Of a stretch of DNA of 64,000 bases, positions 55,564-63,944 are shown in pieces. The stretch is from Cupriavidus yeoncheonensis (GTDB lineage Bacteria; Pseudomonadota; Gammaproteobacteria; Burkholderiales; Burkholderiaceae). Where the stretch lies: contig NZ_CAJPUY010000004.1 in the NCBI RefSeq assembly GCF_905397275.1, forward strand, positions 309,150 through 373,149, given 5' to 3'. The position numbers were made by a program, and so were the translations under genes. Below the pieces are notes generated by a model. It saw only the letters and a program-made list of their open reading frames with translations. It had not been told where the DNA came from and made no database searches. Numbering within the stretch: the first letter of the stretch is position 1; the number at the start of each line of letters is the position of its first letter.

Positions 55564-57225
55564 TTAATTGCTTAATTTACCTTCGATCGTCGGCTCCTGA
55601 AGCATTTCGCGCAGCCTGAATTTCTGCACCTTGCCGGACGGCGTTGCCGGCAAGGCGTCCCGCACAAGCAGCCGCTCGGGGATGTACTGCAGCGCCACCT
55701 TCTGCGCCTTCAGGAAGTCCACCATCGCCTGCTTGTCGAAGCCCTGCCCCTCCCGGGGCACGACCACGGCGCAGGCGCGTTCGCCCAGCCGTTCGTCCGG
55801 ATACGCGACGATGGCCACCTGCGACACGGCGGGATGGCGGTACAGCAGCGTCTCGATCTCGACCACCGGGATGTTTTCGCCGCCGCGGATGATCACGTCC
55901 TTGCTGCGCCCCGCAATGCGCACATAGCCCTGCGCATCGATCCGCGCGAGGTCGCCGGTGTCGAACCAGCCCTCGGCATCGGTGGCGTTCAGTTGAGATC
56001 GCTTGAGATAGCCGCCGAAATTCGAGCATGCCCGCACCAGCAGCCGCCCGATATCGCCGGCGGGCACGGGCGCATCAAGTCCGTCCACCACCGTCACCTC
56101 GACACCGGGCAGCGGCACGCCGTCGGTCGTCGACGCGCGCGCTTCGGCATCATCGGGCAGCGTGGTCGTCACCGCGCCGTTCTCGGTCATGCCCCAGGCC
56201 GAGACGACGCTCGCGCCCAGCGCCGCACGGGCCCGCTCGACCAGCGCCCCGGGGATCGGCGCCCCCGCGCACAGGAAGGTATGCAGGCTTGGCACCGGCT
56301 GGCCCGATTCCGTCACCGTGCCGGCCAGGTCGGTCAGGAACGGCGTCGATCCCATGGTGAAGGTGACGCCGGTTTCGCGGATCAGCCGGGCCGCCTGCAC
56401 CGGGTCCCAGATGTCCTGCAGCACCGCATGCGCGCCGAGCACCACCGGCATCATCAGTCCGTACATGAAGCCGGTCTGGTGCGCCATCGGCGAGGCCATC
56501 AGCACCACGTCTGCGGCACCAAGGCGCAGCCGTTCCGCATACGGAAGGATGTTCGACAGCAGCGTGTTGGACGTATGCATCACGCCCTTGGGCTCGCCCG
56601 TGGTGCCGGACGTATAGATCAGCTGCGTGATGTCGTCAGGGCCCGGTCGAGCGCGCGTCAGAATGGCCGGTGCATCCGGATCGTCCTCATGGCCGGATCC
56701 GCACAGCATGGCTTCAAACCCGTCGGGGCCATCACTCCCGGTCACCACGACATGGCGCAAGTCCGGCAACGACGCGCGCAATCCTGCCAGCATCGCCGCG
56801 TGGTCAAAGCCGCGGAACCGCCGCGGCACAACCACGACCTTGCTGCCCGCGTGCGCCAGCATGAACGCCAGTTCGCGCTCGCGGAAGATCGGCATCAGCG
56901 GATTGAGCACGGCGCCGATGCGCGCGCAGGCCAGGTACAGCGTCGTCACTTCCCAGCCATTGGGCAGCTGGCACGACACCACATCATTGCGCGCGATCCC
57001 GAGCCGGCTCAGCTCGACGGCGATACGCGCGACCACCGCGTCGAGCTGCCGCCACGTAAAGCGCCGCACCGCGCCGCTCTCCACCTGCAGCGAGGTGACG
57101 GCGGCCCCGTCCGGCGAGCGCGCCACGCTGGCGTCGAGATAGTCGTTGATGGTCCGGTCATGCCAAAGCCCTGCCGCCACGCTCGCCGCGCGGCGCGGCG
57201 CAATCAGTACCGCGTCGAAATCCAT
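55564..57225 (-). CDS. aliA: acyl-CoA ligase, cyclohexanecarboxylate-CoA ligase-like
   Basis: AMP-forming CoA ligase of 553 residues. The P-loop is LIYTSGTTGEPKGVMHT, the A5 motif SAWGMTENGA, A7 GWFDTGDLARIDAQGYVRIAGRSKDVIIRGGENI and A10 TPSGKVQKFRLRE. It would activate cyclohexanecarboxylate or a similar alicyclic acid, given the co-oriented AliB-, BadI- and BadH-like genes. A GGAG site precedes the ATG. Substrate assignment rests on context. Confidence 0.82.
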   Translation of the reverse strand: MDFDAVLIAPRRAASVAAGLWHDRTINDYLDASVARSPDGAAVTSLQVESGAVRRFTWRQLDAVVARIAVELSRLGIARNDVVSCQLPNGWEVTTLYLACARIGAVLNPLMPIFRERELAFMLAHAGSKVVVVPRRFRGFDHAAMLAGLRASLPDLRHVVVTGSDGPDGFEAMLCGSGHEDDPDAPAILTRARPGPDDITQLIYTSGTTGEPKGVMHTSNTLLSNILPYAERLRLGAADVVLMASPMAHQTGFMYGLMMPVVLGAHAVLQDIWDPVQAARLIRETGVTFTMGSTPFLTDLAGTVTESGQPVPSLHTFLCAGAPIPGALVERARAALGASVVSAWGMTENGAVTTTLPDDAEARASTTDGVPLPGVEVTVVDGLDAPVPAGDIGRLLVRACSNFGGYLKRSQLNATDAEGWFDTGDLARIDAQGYVRIAGRSKDVIIRGGENIPVVEIETLLYRHPAVSQVAIVAYPDERLGERACAVVVPREGQGFDKQAMVDFLKAQKVALQYIPERLLVRDALPATPSGKVQKFRLREMLQEPTIEGKLSN

Positions 57226-57273
57226 CGCTTGTCTCCTCTGTACTTGTATGGATAGCCCGGCCCGCCGGCTGCC

Positions 57274-58425
57274 TCAGGCCGGCACCGCGGCGCGCCCGGC
57301 ACGGCCGCGCGCGATGATGGTCTTCATGATCTGGGCCGTGCCGTCGCCGATCTGAAAGCCCAGTACATCGCGCAGGCGCTGTTCCATCACGCCGCGGTCA
57401 TAGCCGCCATGCCCGAACGACAGCAGGCACTGGTGCACCACGTCGTAGGCGAGCCGGGGCGCCCACCACTTGCACATGGCGGCTTCAGCCGTGTGCGGCA
57501 GCCCCTGGTCCTTGAGCCACAGCGTCTGCAGGCACAGCAGGCGTGCAGCCGTCACCTGCGTCTCGAAATCCGCGAGCGGATGCGATACACCCTGGAACGC
57601 GGACAGCGGCTTGCCGAACGCCTGGCGCCCGGCCACGTACTCCCAGGTCTCGTCGAGCGCCGCCTGCGCCACCGCGAGCACCTGCAGGCCGATCAGCGCG
57701 CGCGAGAAGTCGAAGCCCTGCATGACCTGGACAAAGCCCTCGCCTTCCCTGCCCAGCAAGTGGTCCGCCGGCACCCGCACGTTCTCGAAGAAGATCGAGC
57801 CGCGCCCGATCGCGCGCTGGCCGTGGCAGTCGAAGCGGCTGCGCGTCACGCCCGGCAAGTCCATCGGCACCAGCACGGCGGAGATGCCACGCGCGCCATC
57901 CTCGACGCTGCCGGTGCGCGCAAAGACCACGGCGGCATCGGCCTGGTCGGCCGCCGAGATCGACGTCTTCTCGCCATTGAGCACATAGCTGTCACCCACG
58001 CGCTCCATGCGCAGGCGCAGGCTCGCGGCGTCCGACCCGCCGCGCGGCTCGGTCAGCGCGATCGCCAGCAGGGCCTCGCCGCGCGTGAGCCGCTGCAGCC
58101 ATGGCCGCCCCACTTCAGGCGAAGCATGCTGCGCCAGGATCTGCCCGTTGAGCGAGGCCAGCAGGTTGACGTACGACATGCTCAGGTCCGCGCGGGCGAC
58201 GGCTTCGTGGATGACGCCCGCGGCCAGGCAACCCATGCCCTGCCCGCCGCAGGCCTCCGGCAACTCGGGGCCGATAAAGCCCATCTCGCCCATCTGCCGC
58301 ATCAGCGTGCGGTCAAGCACGCGCGTCTTGTCGCGTTCCAGGAAACCCGGCGCGATGCATTCATCGGCGAACCGGCGCGCATGCCCGGCCAGCGCCTGCA
58401 GGTCTTCGTTGAGGTAGGGATTCAT
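57274..58425 (-). CDS. aliB: acyl-CoA dehydrogenase (AliB-like)
   Basis: FAD-dependent dehydrogenase of 383 residues. LTEPRGGSDAASLRLRMERVGDSYVLNGEKTSISAADQADAAVVFARTG and RAFGKPLSAFQ-like RQAFGKPLSAFQGVSHPLADF are family signatures. The C-terminal GHGGYDRGVMEQRLRDVLGFQIGDGTAQIMKTIIAR is also typical. The ATG at 58425 begins MNPYLNEDLQALAGHARRF. It likely oxidises cyclohexanecarboxyl-CoA to the 1-ene. Next in the operon to the ligase. Confidence 0.85.
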   Translation of the reverse strand: MNPYLNEDLQALAGHARRFADECIAPGFLERDKTRVLDRTLMRQMGEMGFIGPELPEACGGQGMGCLAAGVIHEAVARADLSMSYVNLLASLNGQILAQHASPEVGRPWLQRLTRGEALLAIALTEPRGGSDAASLRLRMERVGDSYVLNGEKTSISAADQADAAVVFARTGSVEDGARGISAVLVPMDLPGVTRSRFDCHGQRAIGRGSIFFENVRVPADHLLGREGEGFVQVMQGFDFSRALIGLQVLAVAQAALDETWEYVAGRQAFGKPLSAFQGVSHPLADFETQVTAARLLCLQTLWLKDQGLPHTAEAAMCKWWAPRLAYDVVHQCLLSFGHGGYDRGVMEQRLRDVLGFQIGDGTAQIMKTIIARGRAGRAAVPA

Positions 58426-58454
58426 GGTGTCTTCTCGATCTGCCTGGCGGCGCC

Positions 58455-59237
58455 TTACTTCGCGTACTTGCGGAACTCGGGCTTGCGCTTTTCCTGGAAG
58501 GCCCTGACACCCTCGCGCGATTCCTCGGTGTCGTAGTAGAGCTTCAGCGCATACATGCCCATGCCGGCGATGCCGCTCTGGTGGGCCGTGTCCATGTTGA
58601 AGGAGCGCTTGGCGATGGCGATGGCGGTCGGGCTCTTCTCCAGGATCTCGTCGCACCACTTCTGCACCTCGGCATCGAGCTGCTCATGCGGCACCACGGC
58701 ATTGACCAGGCCCATCGCCAGCGCCTCGGCGGCGGGATAGCGGCGGCACAGGTACCAGATTTCGCGCGCCTTCTTTTCGCCGACGACGCGGGCCAGGAAA
58801 GCGGTGCCGTAGCCAGGGTCCACCGAACCGACCTTCGGCCCGACCTGCCCGAACACAGCCTTCTCGGAGGCAATCGTGAAATCGCAGATCGTGCACAGCA
58901 CGTTGCCGCCGCCGACGGCATAGCCCTGCACGCGCGCAATGACGGGCTTGGGCACGTCGCGGATGGCGTTATGCAGCTCTTCCATCGGCAGGCCGATGGT
59001 GCCGCGCCCGTCATACTGGCCTTCATGCGCGGACTGGTCGCCGCCGGTGCAGAACGCCTTGTCGCCGGCACCGGCCAGCACGATCGCGCCGATCTCGCGG
59101 TCGTAGCCGGCACGGTTGATCGCGTGGATCAGCTCGTCGCAGGTGCGGCCGCGGAACGCGTTCATCTTCCCGGGGCGGTTGATGGTGATCCAGGCCGCGC
59201 CGTTGCGGACTTCATAGAGGATGTCTTCGTATTGCAT
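58455..59237 (-). CDS. badI: 2-ketocyclohexanecarboxyl-CoA hydrolase (BadI-like)
   Basis: Crotonase-fold enzyme of 260 residues. MQYEDILYEVRNGAAWITINRPGKMNAFRG opens the fold; the oxyanion motif is in VIARVQGYAVGGGNVLCTICDFTIASEKAVFGQVGPKVGSVDPGYGTAFLARVVGEKKAREIWYLCRRY. The MenB-like DPGYGTAF segment and the C-terminal YYDTEESREGVRAFQEKRKPEFRKY match BadI. It hydrolytically opens the ketocyclohexane ring to pimeloyl-CoA. Confidence 0.88.
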   Translation of the reverse strand: MQYEDILYEVRNGAAWITINRPGKMNAFRGRTCDELIHAINRAGYDREIGAIVLAGAGDKAFCTGGDQSAHEGQYDGRGTIGLPMEELHNAIRDVPKPVIARVQGYAVGGGNVLCTICDFTIASEKAVFGQVGPKVGSVDPGYGTAFLARVVGEKKAREIWYLCRRYPAAEALAMGLVNAVVPHEQLDAEVQKWCDEILEKSPTAIAIAKRSFNMDTAHQSGIAGMGMYALKLYYDTEESREGVRAFQEKRKPEFRKYAK

Positions 59238-59290
59238 GGTGTTCTGTCTCCGGTCGGATGCCTTGTGTGTGTGTTGCGTGTTGTCGATGG

Positions 59291-60058
59291 TCAGCCGTTC
59301 ATGGTCAGGCCGCCGGACACGCTGAGTACCTGTCCCGTGATGAATGCCGCGTCATCGCTGGCAAAGAAGGCGATCGCGCCCGGCAGGTCGTCGGGCTGGC
59401 CGATGCGGCCGAGCGGGATCGAGCGCGTGAACGCTTCCACCAGCTTCTCGGGGTTGCCGGCACCCTGCTTGTAGTCTTCGAACAGCGCGGTCTGCGTCGG
59501 CCCCGGGCACACCACGTTGACCGTGATGCCGTGGCGCGCATGTTCGCGCGCGATGGTCTTGGAAAACGACACCAGCCCGCCCTTGCACGCGGCATAGACG
59601 GCTTCTCCGGACGACCCCACGCGCGCCGCGTCCGAGGCGATGTTGATGATGCGTCCCTGCCTGCGCTCCACCATGCCGGGCAACACCGCGTGATGCATAT
59701 GCAGCGCGCCGGTCAGGTTGATGGCGATCAGGCGCTCCCATTGCGCGGGCTCGGTTCGCGTAAAGGGCTTGAACACGTCCCAGCCCGCGTTGTTGACCAG
59801 CACGTCGACAGGACCGAGTTCGTGCTGGACCGCCGCCACTGCCGCATCCACGCTGGCGCGGTCGGTAATGTCGCAAGGTATTGCGAACGCGCGTCCGCCG
59901 GCCTCGGTGATGCGCGCCGCCACCGTCCGTGCCGCATCCGCGCCCAGATCCAGCACGCCTATTGCCGCGCCTTCCCGTGCAAAGCGCAAACACGTTGCGC
60001 CGCCGATACCGCCACCACCCCCGGTCACGATGACCGTCTTGCCCTTGAGTCCTTGCAC
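59291..60058 (-). CDS. badH: 2-hydroxycyclohexanecarboxyl-CoA dehydrogenase (BadH-like)
   Basis: SDR enzyme of 255 residues. VIVTGGGGGIGGATCLRFAREGAAIGVLDLGA binds NAD, NNAGWDVFKPFTRTEP follows, and the catalytic residues are in NIASDAARVGSSGEAVYAACKGGLVSFSKT. The start is GTG at 60058 with GGAG upstream. It makes the 2-keto intermediate hydrolysed by BadI. It is the first gene of the operon, divergent from the MarR gene. Confidence 0.88.
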   Translation of the reverse strand: MQGLKGKTVIVTGGGGGIGGATCLRFAREGAAIGVLDLGADAARTVAARITEAGGRAFAIPCDITDRASVDAAVAAVQHELGPVDVLVNNAGWDVFKPFTRTEPAQWERLIAINLTGALHMHHAVLPGMVERRQGRIINIASDAARVGSSGEAVYAACKGGLVSFSKTIAREHARHGITVNVVCPGPTQTALFEDYKQGAGNPEKLVEAFTRSIPLGRIGQPDDLPGAIAFFASDDAAFITGQVLSVSGGLTMNG

Positions 60059-60122
60059 AGCTTTCTCCTACGAGGTCTCCAGTGCTATCGTGCCGCCATC
60101 GAATCACGCGTCGCCACTGAAT

Positions 60123-60146
60123 TAGGTAAATATATTTACCTATACT
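60123..60146. promoter_or_regulatory. BadR-type operator: perfect 20-bp palindrome
   Basis: TAGGTAAATATATTTACCTA (60123-60142) is a perfect palindrome and overlaps a TATACT -10 hexamer (60141-60146) for the MarR gene. It lies 65 bp upstream of the badH-like start on the other strand, ideal for dual control. Confidence 0.8.
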
Positions 60147-60182
60147 AGGCTGTGTCGTGTCAGCACGCAAGGCTCTCAATCA

Positions 60183-60707
60183 ATGGATAGCATCATGGTT
60201 AACCCGGAATTTGGCGACGATATCGCCCCAAACGCACGGATGGAACTGGCCAACCGGCTGTTCTTTCGCCTCTATCAATGCGCAAACATGTTGCATAAGA
60301 CCGGTTCCCGCGCCGTGGAAGCCGAGGGGCTGACCACGCAGCAGTGGGCGGTCCTGGGCGCGCTGTCGCGGCCGGAGGCCGCCAACGGCATGAGCGTGGG
60401 CGACCTGGCGCGATACCTGATGGTGAGCCGCCAGAACCTGTCCGGGCTGGTCAGCCGCATGGAGCGGGACGGCCACGTAAGCCTGGCGCCGGACGGGCGG
60501 GACCGCCGGTCGAGGCTGGTGCGGATGAGCGAAACCGGACGGGAGGTGTGGCTGCACCAGGCACAGCCGAAGATCCGCGACTACTACGAGCGCGCGCTCG
60601 ATGGCTTCTCCACGAACGACCTGACGCATACGCTGCACTACCTGCTCAAGCTGCTGGACAATATGCAGGCACTGGATACCGGCGCTGCAGACGCTGAAAG
60701 CGACTGA
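60183..60707 (+). CDS. badR: MarR-family regulator (BadR-like)
   Basis: Regulator of 174 residues. The winged HTH is GLTTQQWAVLGALSRPEAANGMSVGDLARYLMVSRQNLSGLVSRMERDGHVSLAPDGRDRRSRLVRMSETGREVW. Length and architecture match BadR, which represses alicyclic acid degradation genes in Rhodopseudomonas. A perfect palindrome lies in the divergent promoter region. The ATG at 60195 is an alternative start; no strong ribosome-binding site is seen. Confidence 0.82.
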   Translation: MDSIMVNPEFGDDIAPNARMELANRLFFRLYQCANMLHKTGSRAVEAEGLTTQQWAVLGALSRPEAANGMSVGDLARYLMVSRQNLSGLVSRMERDGHVSLAPDGRDRRSRLVRMSETGREVWLHQAQPKIRDYYERALDGFSTNDLTHTLHYLLKLLDNMQALDTGAADAESD

Positions 60708-60993
60708 CCAGCCGTATCACGCCTGCAACGGTGCGAGCCAATGGCCGCGCCGCGCGTCACCCCTGAAGACCGGAAAGCCGCCTGGTACGGCGCGTGGCGC
60801 GCAACTTGCGTGATGGCTAGTTTGCTCAGATGCCAGGGGCGCCTCTCCCCCGAGGCGCGAGCGCCTCATCGCTCCACCTCCCGCACGCGGCCCGGGCTCC
60901 GATATCCGGGCCGCCCGGCACGCTCCGAAGCCCTGAACCACCGTCGGCGCCAGCCGCGCCGACGGCGCCGATCCAACTTGCCGGAGACACAAC

Positions 60994-61287
60994 ATGACCC
61001 GATATCTCGTACTGGCAACCTTCACCGACCAGGGCATCCGTACCGTGAAGGACACCACCAAGCGCGCCGCCGCGGTGCGCGAAATGGGGGCGCAGCTCGG
61101 CGTGCAGGTAAAGGACATCTACTGGACGCTCGGCGCCTATGACGTGGTGCTGGTCGCGGAAGCATCGGATGACGCGGCAATGACCGCCTTCGGCATGTCG
61201 ATCGGTGCGCAGGGCAATGTGCGTACGCAAACGCTGCGCGCGTTCAATGCCGACGAAATGCAGGGCATTCTCGGCAAGGTGCGTTGA
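60994..61287 (+). CDS. GYD domain protein
   Basis: Small protein of 97 residues with a ferredoxin-like GYD fold. YLVLATFTDQGIRTVKDTTKRAAAVREMGAQLGVQVKDIYWTLGAYDVVLVAEASDD contains the GAYD motif that names the family. GGAGACAC precedes the ATG. Function unknown; the fold is related to small-molecule sensors and enzymes. A strong bidirectional terminator follows. Confidence 0.85.
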   Translation: MTRYLVLATFTDQGIRTVKDTTKRAAAVREMGAQLGVQVKDIYWTLGAYDVVLVAEASDDAAMTAFGMSIGAQGNVRTQTLRAFNADEMQGILGKVR

Positions 61288-61302
61288 TGCGGGCATAAAA
61301 CG

Positions 61303-61342
61303 GAAAGCGCCTGCCGGGCACTTGCGTGCGGCAGGCGCTTTC
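61303..61342. terminator. bidirectional terminator
   Basis: Perfect 14-bp stem GAAAGCGCCTGCCG/CGGCAGGCGCTTTC with a 12-nt loop. The stem ends in TTTC on one strand and AAAG-flanked TTTC on the other. It lies between the convergent GYD and oxidoreductase genes. Confidence 0.85.
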
Positions 61343-61392
61343 TGCTTTCGGGGGCTTGCGGGCGCTTGCAGGCGCTTGCGCGCCCGCCGGCT

Positions 61393-62409
61393 TCAGAACC
61401 CTTCCAGCACCAGCTTGCCGATGGTCTGGCCGCCTTCGAGCATGGCATGGGCGCGGCGCAGGTTGGCCGCGTTGATCGTGCCGAGGTGTTCCCCGACCGT
61501 GGCCTGGAGCCGCCCGGCATCCACCAGCCGCGCCACCTCGTTGAGCAGCCGGTGCTGCGCGATCATGTCGGGCGTGCCGAACATGGCGCGCGTGAACATG
61601 AACTCCCAGATCAGCGCCGCGCTCTTGCTCTTGAGCCGCTCGACCGGCAGCGGTGCCGCGTTCTCGACGATCGTGCAGATCTTGCCCTGCGGCGCGACCA
61701 GCTCCGCCATGGCCGGGAAATGGCCATCGGTGTCGTTGAAGCACAGGATGTAGTCCACCTGTGCAAACCCCAGCGCCTTCAACTGCGCCGCCATGTCGCC
61801 GCGATGGTCCACGGTATGGTCGGCGCCGAGCCGCTTGCACCACGCCTGCGACGCCGGCCGCGCCGCCGTGGCGATCACCGTCAGGCCCGCCAGCGTCTTG
61901 GCGAGCTGGATGCCGATGGAGCCCACGCCGCCCGCACCGCCGATGATCAGCACGGACTTGCCCGCATCGTCCCCCTTGGGCGACACGCCGAGCCGGTCGA
62001 ACAGCGCCTCCCACGCGGTGATGGCCGTCAGCGGCAGGGCCGCGGCCTGTGCGAAATCGAGCGATGCCGGCTTGTGCCCGGCAATGCGCTCGTCCACGAG
62101 GTGGTACTCCGCGTTGGCGCCGGGGCGCGTGATGCTGCCCGCGTAGTAGACCGGGTCGCCCACCTTGAACAGCGTGACATCCGGCCCCACGGCAACGACC
62201 GTGCCGGCCGCATCCCAGCCCAGCACGCGCGGATTCGCCTCCACCTGCGGCTTGGGCGCGCGCACTTTGGCGTCGACCGGGTTGACGGCGATCGCCTCGA
62301 CCTTGACCAGCAGGTCACGGCCGGACGCGGCGGGGGTTTCGATCTCGATGTCGACCAGCGAATCAGGATCGGAAATGGGCAGGTAGCGGGTCAGGCCGAT
62401 GGCTTTCAT
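61393..62409 (-). CDS. zinc-type alcohol dehydrogenase / quinone oxidoreductase family protein
   Basis: MDR-superfamily enzyme of 338 residues. VKVEAIAVNPVDAKVR and VLGWDAAGTVVAVGPDVTLFKVGDPVYYAG form the catalytic domain; SVLIIGGAGGVGSIGIQLAK binds NADPH. The zinc-ligand cysteines of classical alcohol dehydrogenases are missing, so it is a zinc-independent enone or quinone reductase. The ATG at 62409 gives the family N-terminus MKAIGLTRYLP. Confidence 0.87.
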   Translation of the reverse strand: MKAIGLTRYLPISDPDSLVDIEIETPAASGRDLLVKVEAIAVNPVDAKVRAPKPQVEANPRVLGWDAAGTVVAVGPDVTLFKVGDPVYYAGSITRPGANAEYHLVDERIAGHKPASLDFAQAAALPLTAITAWEALFDRLGVSPKGDDAGKSVLIIGGAGGVGSIGIQLAKTLAGLTVIATAARPASQAWCKRLGADHTVDHRGDMAAQLKALGFAQVDYILCFNDTDGHFPAMAELVAPQGKICTIVENAAPLPVERLKSKSAALIWEFMFTRAMFGTPDMIAQHRLLNEVARLVDAGRLQATVGEHLGTINAANLRRAHAMLEGGQTIGKLVLEGF

Positions 62410-62563
62410 GGTCACAGTCCGGTGGTTCGTACCGGTTGGCGGGCGTGCCCGCCAGCCGGTCAGGGAAGAATGGACTGTAGCGTAGCCTTTATTGACCTCT
62501 TTGATTAGCAGGATGATCCGGCAATCACTTTCCCGGATTTCGGGAAAATCCCGGACACCACTC

Positions 62564-62698
62564 TCAATGGGATTGCCGCGCCTTCGTCCTGGCAGGCTCG
62601 TCGTCGTAGAAGCCAGGCGGGTAGATCGGGTAGCGCAAGGCCGCATACACGACCACGGCCGCGCCGATCGCGGTAAGCCAGTCGAGCCACTCGGCCAT
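62564..62698 (-). CDS. 44-residue single-helix membrane protein
   Basis: Very small protein with one hydrophobic helix (WLDWLTAIGAAVVVYAALRYPIYP) and a charged C-terminus (DDEPARTKARQSH). The ATG at 62698 has an excellent AAGGAG site 7 nt upstream. It starts 52 bp after the thioredoxin-like gene on the same strand and may be co-transcribed with it. Too short for family assignment. Confidence 0.6.
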   Translation of the reverse strand: MAEWLDWLTAIGAAVVVYAALRYPIYPPGFYDDEPARTKARQSH

Positions 62699-62750
62699 GA
62701 AGACTCCTTGCAAGGGGCCGTGCGGTCGATCCGCCGGCCCTGCCTGAAGT

Positions 62751-63350
62751 CTATGAACGATCCGCCCCTGCCCCAACGACCGATTTCGACTTTGCATCCT
62801 CGGGTGGCGACGTGCGCTGCGCCAGCAGCTTCTGGATGGCCGCCTCGGTTTCGGCATAGTTCCCTTCACCGTAGTGGCGGTAGACGATGCGCCCTTGTGC
62901 ATCGATCAGGTAGGTGGCCGGCCAATACTGGTTGCGGAATGCCGACCACGTGGCATACGCGTTGTCCTGCGCAACGGGATAGCGGATGCCGAAGCGCTGG
63001 ATGGCCTCCTGCACATTGGCGGTCGATTTCTCGAAGGCGAACTCCGGCGTATGCACGCCGACCACGACCAGTCCCTGGTCCTTGTACTTCTCGTGCCACT
63101 GCTTCACGTAGGGCAGCGTGTGGATGCAGTTGATGCATGAATAGGTCCAGAAATCGACCAGCACGACCTTGCCGCGCAGCTCGCGCATCGAAAGCGGCGG
63201 CGAATTCAGCCAGTGGTCGATGTCCGTGAACTCGGGAGCCTTGCCCTGGTCCGCAATGTCCGGGCCGGACGAGGCACCGAACCCGGTGCTGAAGACATAG
63301 ATGGCAATGAGGATGGCCGCTGCCATGGCGGCGCGAATGAAGGTGCGCAT
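62751..63350 (-). CDS. periplasmic TlpA-like thioredoxin
   Basis: Membrane-anchored redoxin of 199 residues. The signal-anchor AAMAAAILIAIYVFSTGFGA precedes a thioredoxin fold with active site WTYSCINCIHTLP (C72 and C75). GVHTPEFAFEKSTANVQEAIQRFGIRYPVAQDN and QYWPATYLIDAQGRIVYRHYGEG resemble DipZ/TlpA C-terminal domains. It may act in periplasmic disulfide reduction or cytochrome maturation. Confidence 0.88.
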   Translation of the reverse strand: MRTFIRAAMAAAILIAIYVFSTGFGASSGPDIADQGKAPEFTDIDHWLNSPPLSMRELRGKVVLVDFWTYSCINCIHTLPYVKQWHEKYKDQGLVVVGVHTPEFAFEKSTANVQEAIQRFGIRYPVAQDNAYATWSAFRNQYWPATYLIDAQGRIVYRHYGEGNYAETEAAIQKLLAQRTSPPEDAKSKSVVGAGADRS

Positions 63351-63570
63351 GATTGGGGCTGGGACGCGACGCCGGTCGCGCTCTCTGGTCGTTGGGCGAT
63401 GTGGCTGGCGCGTTCATCGCGCTGCCACGCCTGCATTTAAGTCGACCGGTGTATCGCGGCCTTATTGCATGGAGGCCCGGTGCGCGTGCTCACGTATCGG
63501 CGCGTGGGGGTGATACAGAGGGATACAAAGGGTTCGTCGTCGAATTGGCGGGATGGGCTGTGACGCTCTT
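63351..63570. other. intergenic region without recognisable gene
   Basis: No convincing gene or promoter is visible between the TlpA-like gene and the repeat module. Short frames on both strands lack supporting features. Confidence 0.4.
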
Positions 63571-63672
63571 GGCGGGCGCCGCTGTTTCGCTGGCGTAGCC
63601 GGTAGGGTTTTGATTGGCGTGTCGTGCTTGGCATACGCTGCCGTTTCGCCGGCGTAGCCGGCGAGTCACTTA
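63571..63672. repeat. GAGTCACTT intergenic repeat module (copies 2 and 3)
   Basis: Two related blocks, GCCGCTGTTTCGCTGGCGTA and GCTGCCGTTTCGCCGGCGTA, lie in tandem. The second continues into AGCCGGCGAGTCACTT at 63656-63671, where it breaks off. The copy at 52345-52400 continues instead with TTGCGCGGAC. The break marks a likely insertion boundary of the element to the right. Confidence 0.6.
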
Positions 63673-63944
63673 TATGAACGCGCCCCGGTTTGCAAGGTAA
63701 GACGAACATGCTGGCTTGAGCAGGACTGGTTGCAGACTTATATCCGGCCTTGCGGTGCAGGCGAGCCTGCGGGCCTTCATGGATATCCGCCGGGAGCGTC
63801 CCTATCTTTTGTTCGTGCTTGGTAGCACCGGTGACTCGTTGGGCTTGCGCTCCCGCGGTCCGACCTGTCTTGCCATGATGCTCATCTATCCGTCGCAACC
63901 TGTGGACGGGTCCTGCCTTCCTTTCCTGCTAGCCCGGCCTGCCG
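63673..63944 (-). ncRNA. candidate IS110-type bridge RNA region
   Basis: Noncoding stretch directly downstream of the transposase stop. It contains a stem CGGGAGCG (63791-63798) / CGCTCCCG (63848-63855), extended by CCG/CGG with one bulged base, enclosing a 49-nt loop. The loop holds a hairpin GTGCT-TGGT-AGCAC (63815-63828) and the 8-mer GTGACTCG (63831-63838). That 8-mer is the reverse complement of the flanking repeat CGAGTCAC (63662-63669). This resembles the target-binding loop of a bridge RNA. Exact ends and strand are inferred from the transposase direction. Confidence 0.4.

Noticed and set aside
60708..60993. Riboswitch upstream of the GYD gene
   Set aside because: A GC-rich hairpin is present near 60940-60970 but no conserved riboswitch pattern is recognisable.
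63437..63898. Minus-strand open frame of 153 codons beyond the transposase stop
   Set aside because: It spans the insertion boundary, the stem-loop and the repeat module, has no ribosome-binding site and no family features. It is better explained as noncoding end of the mobile element.
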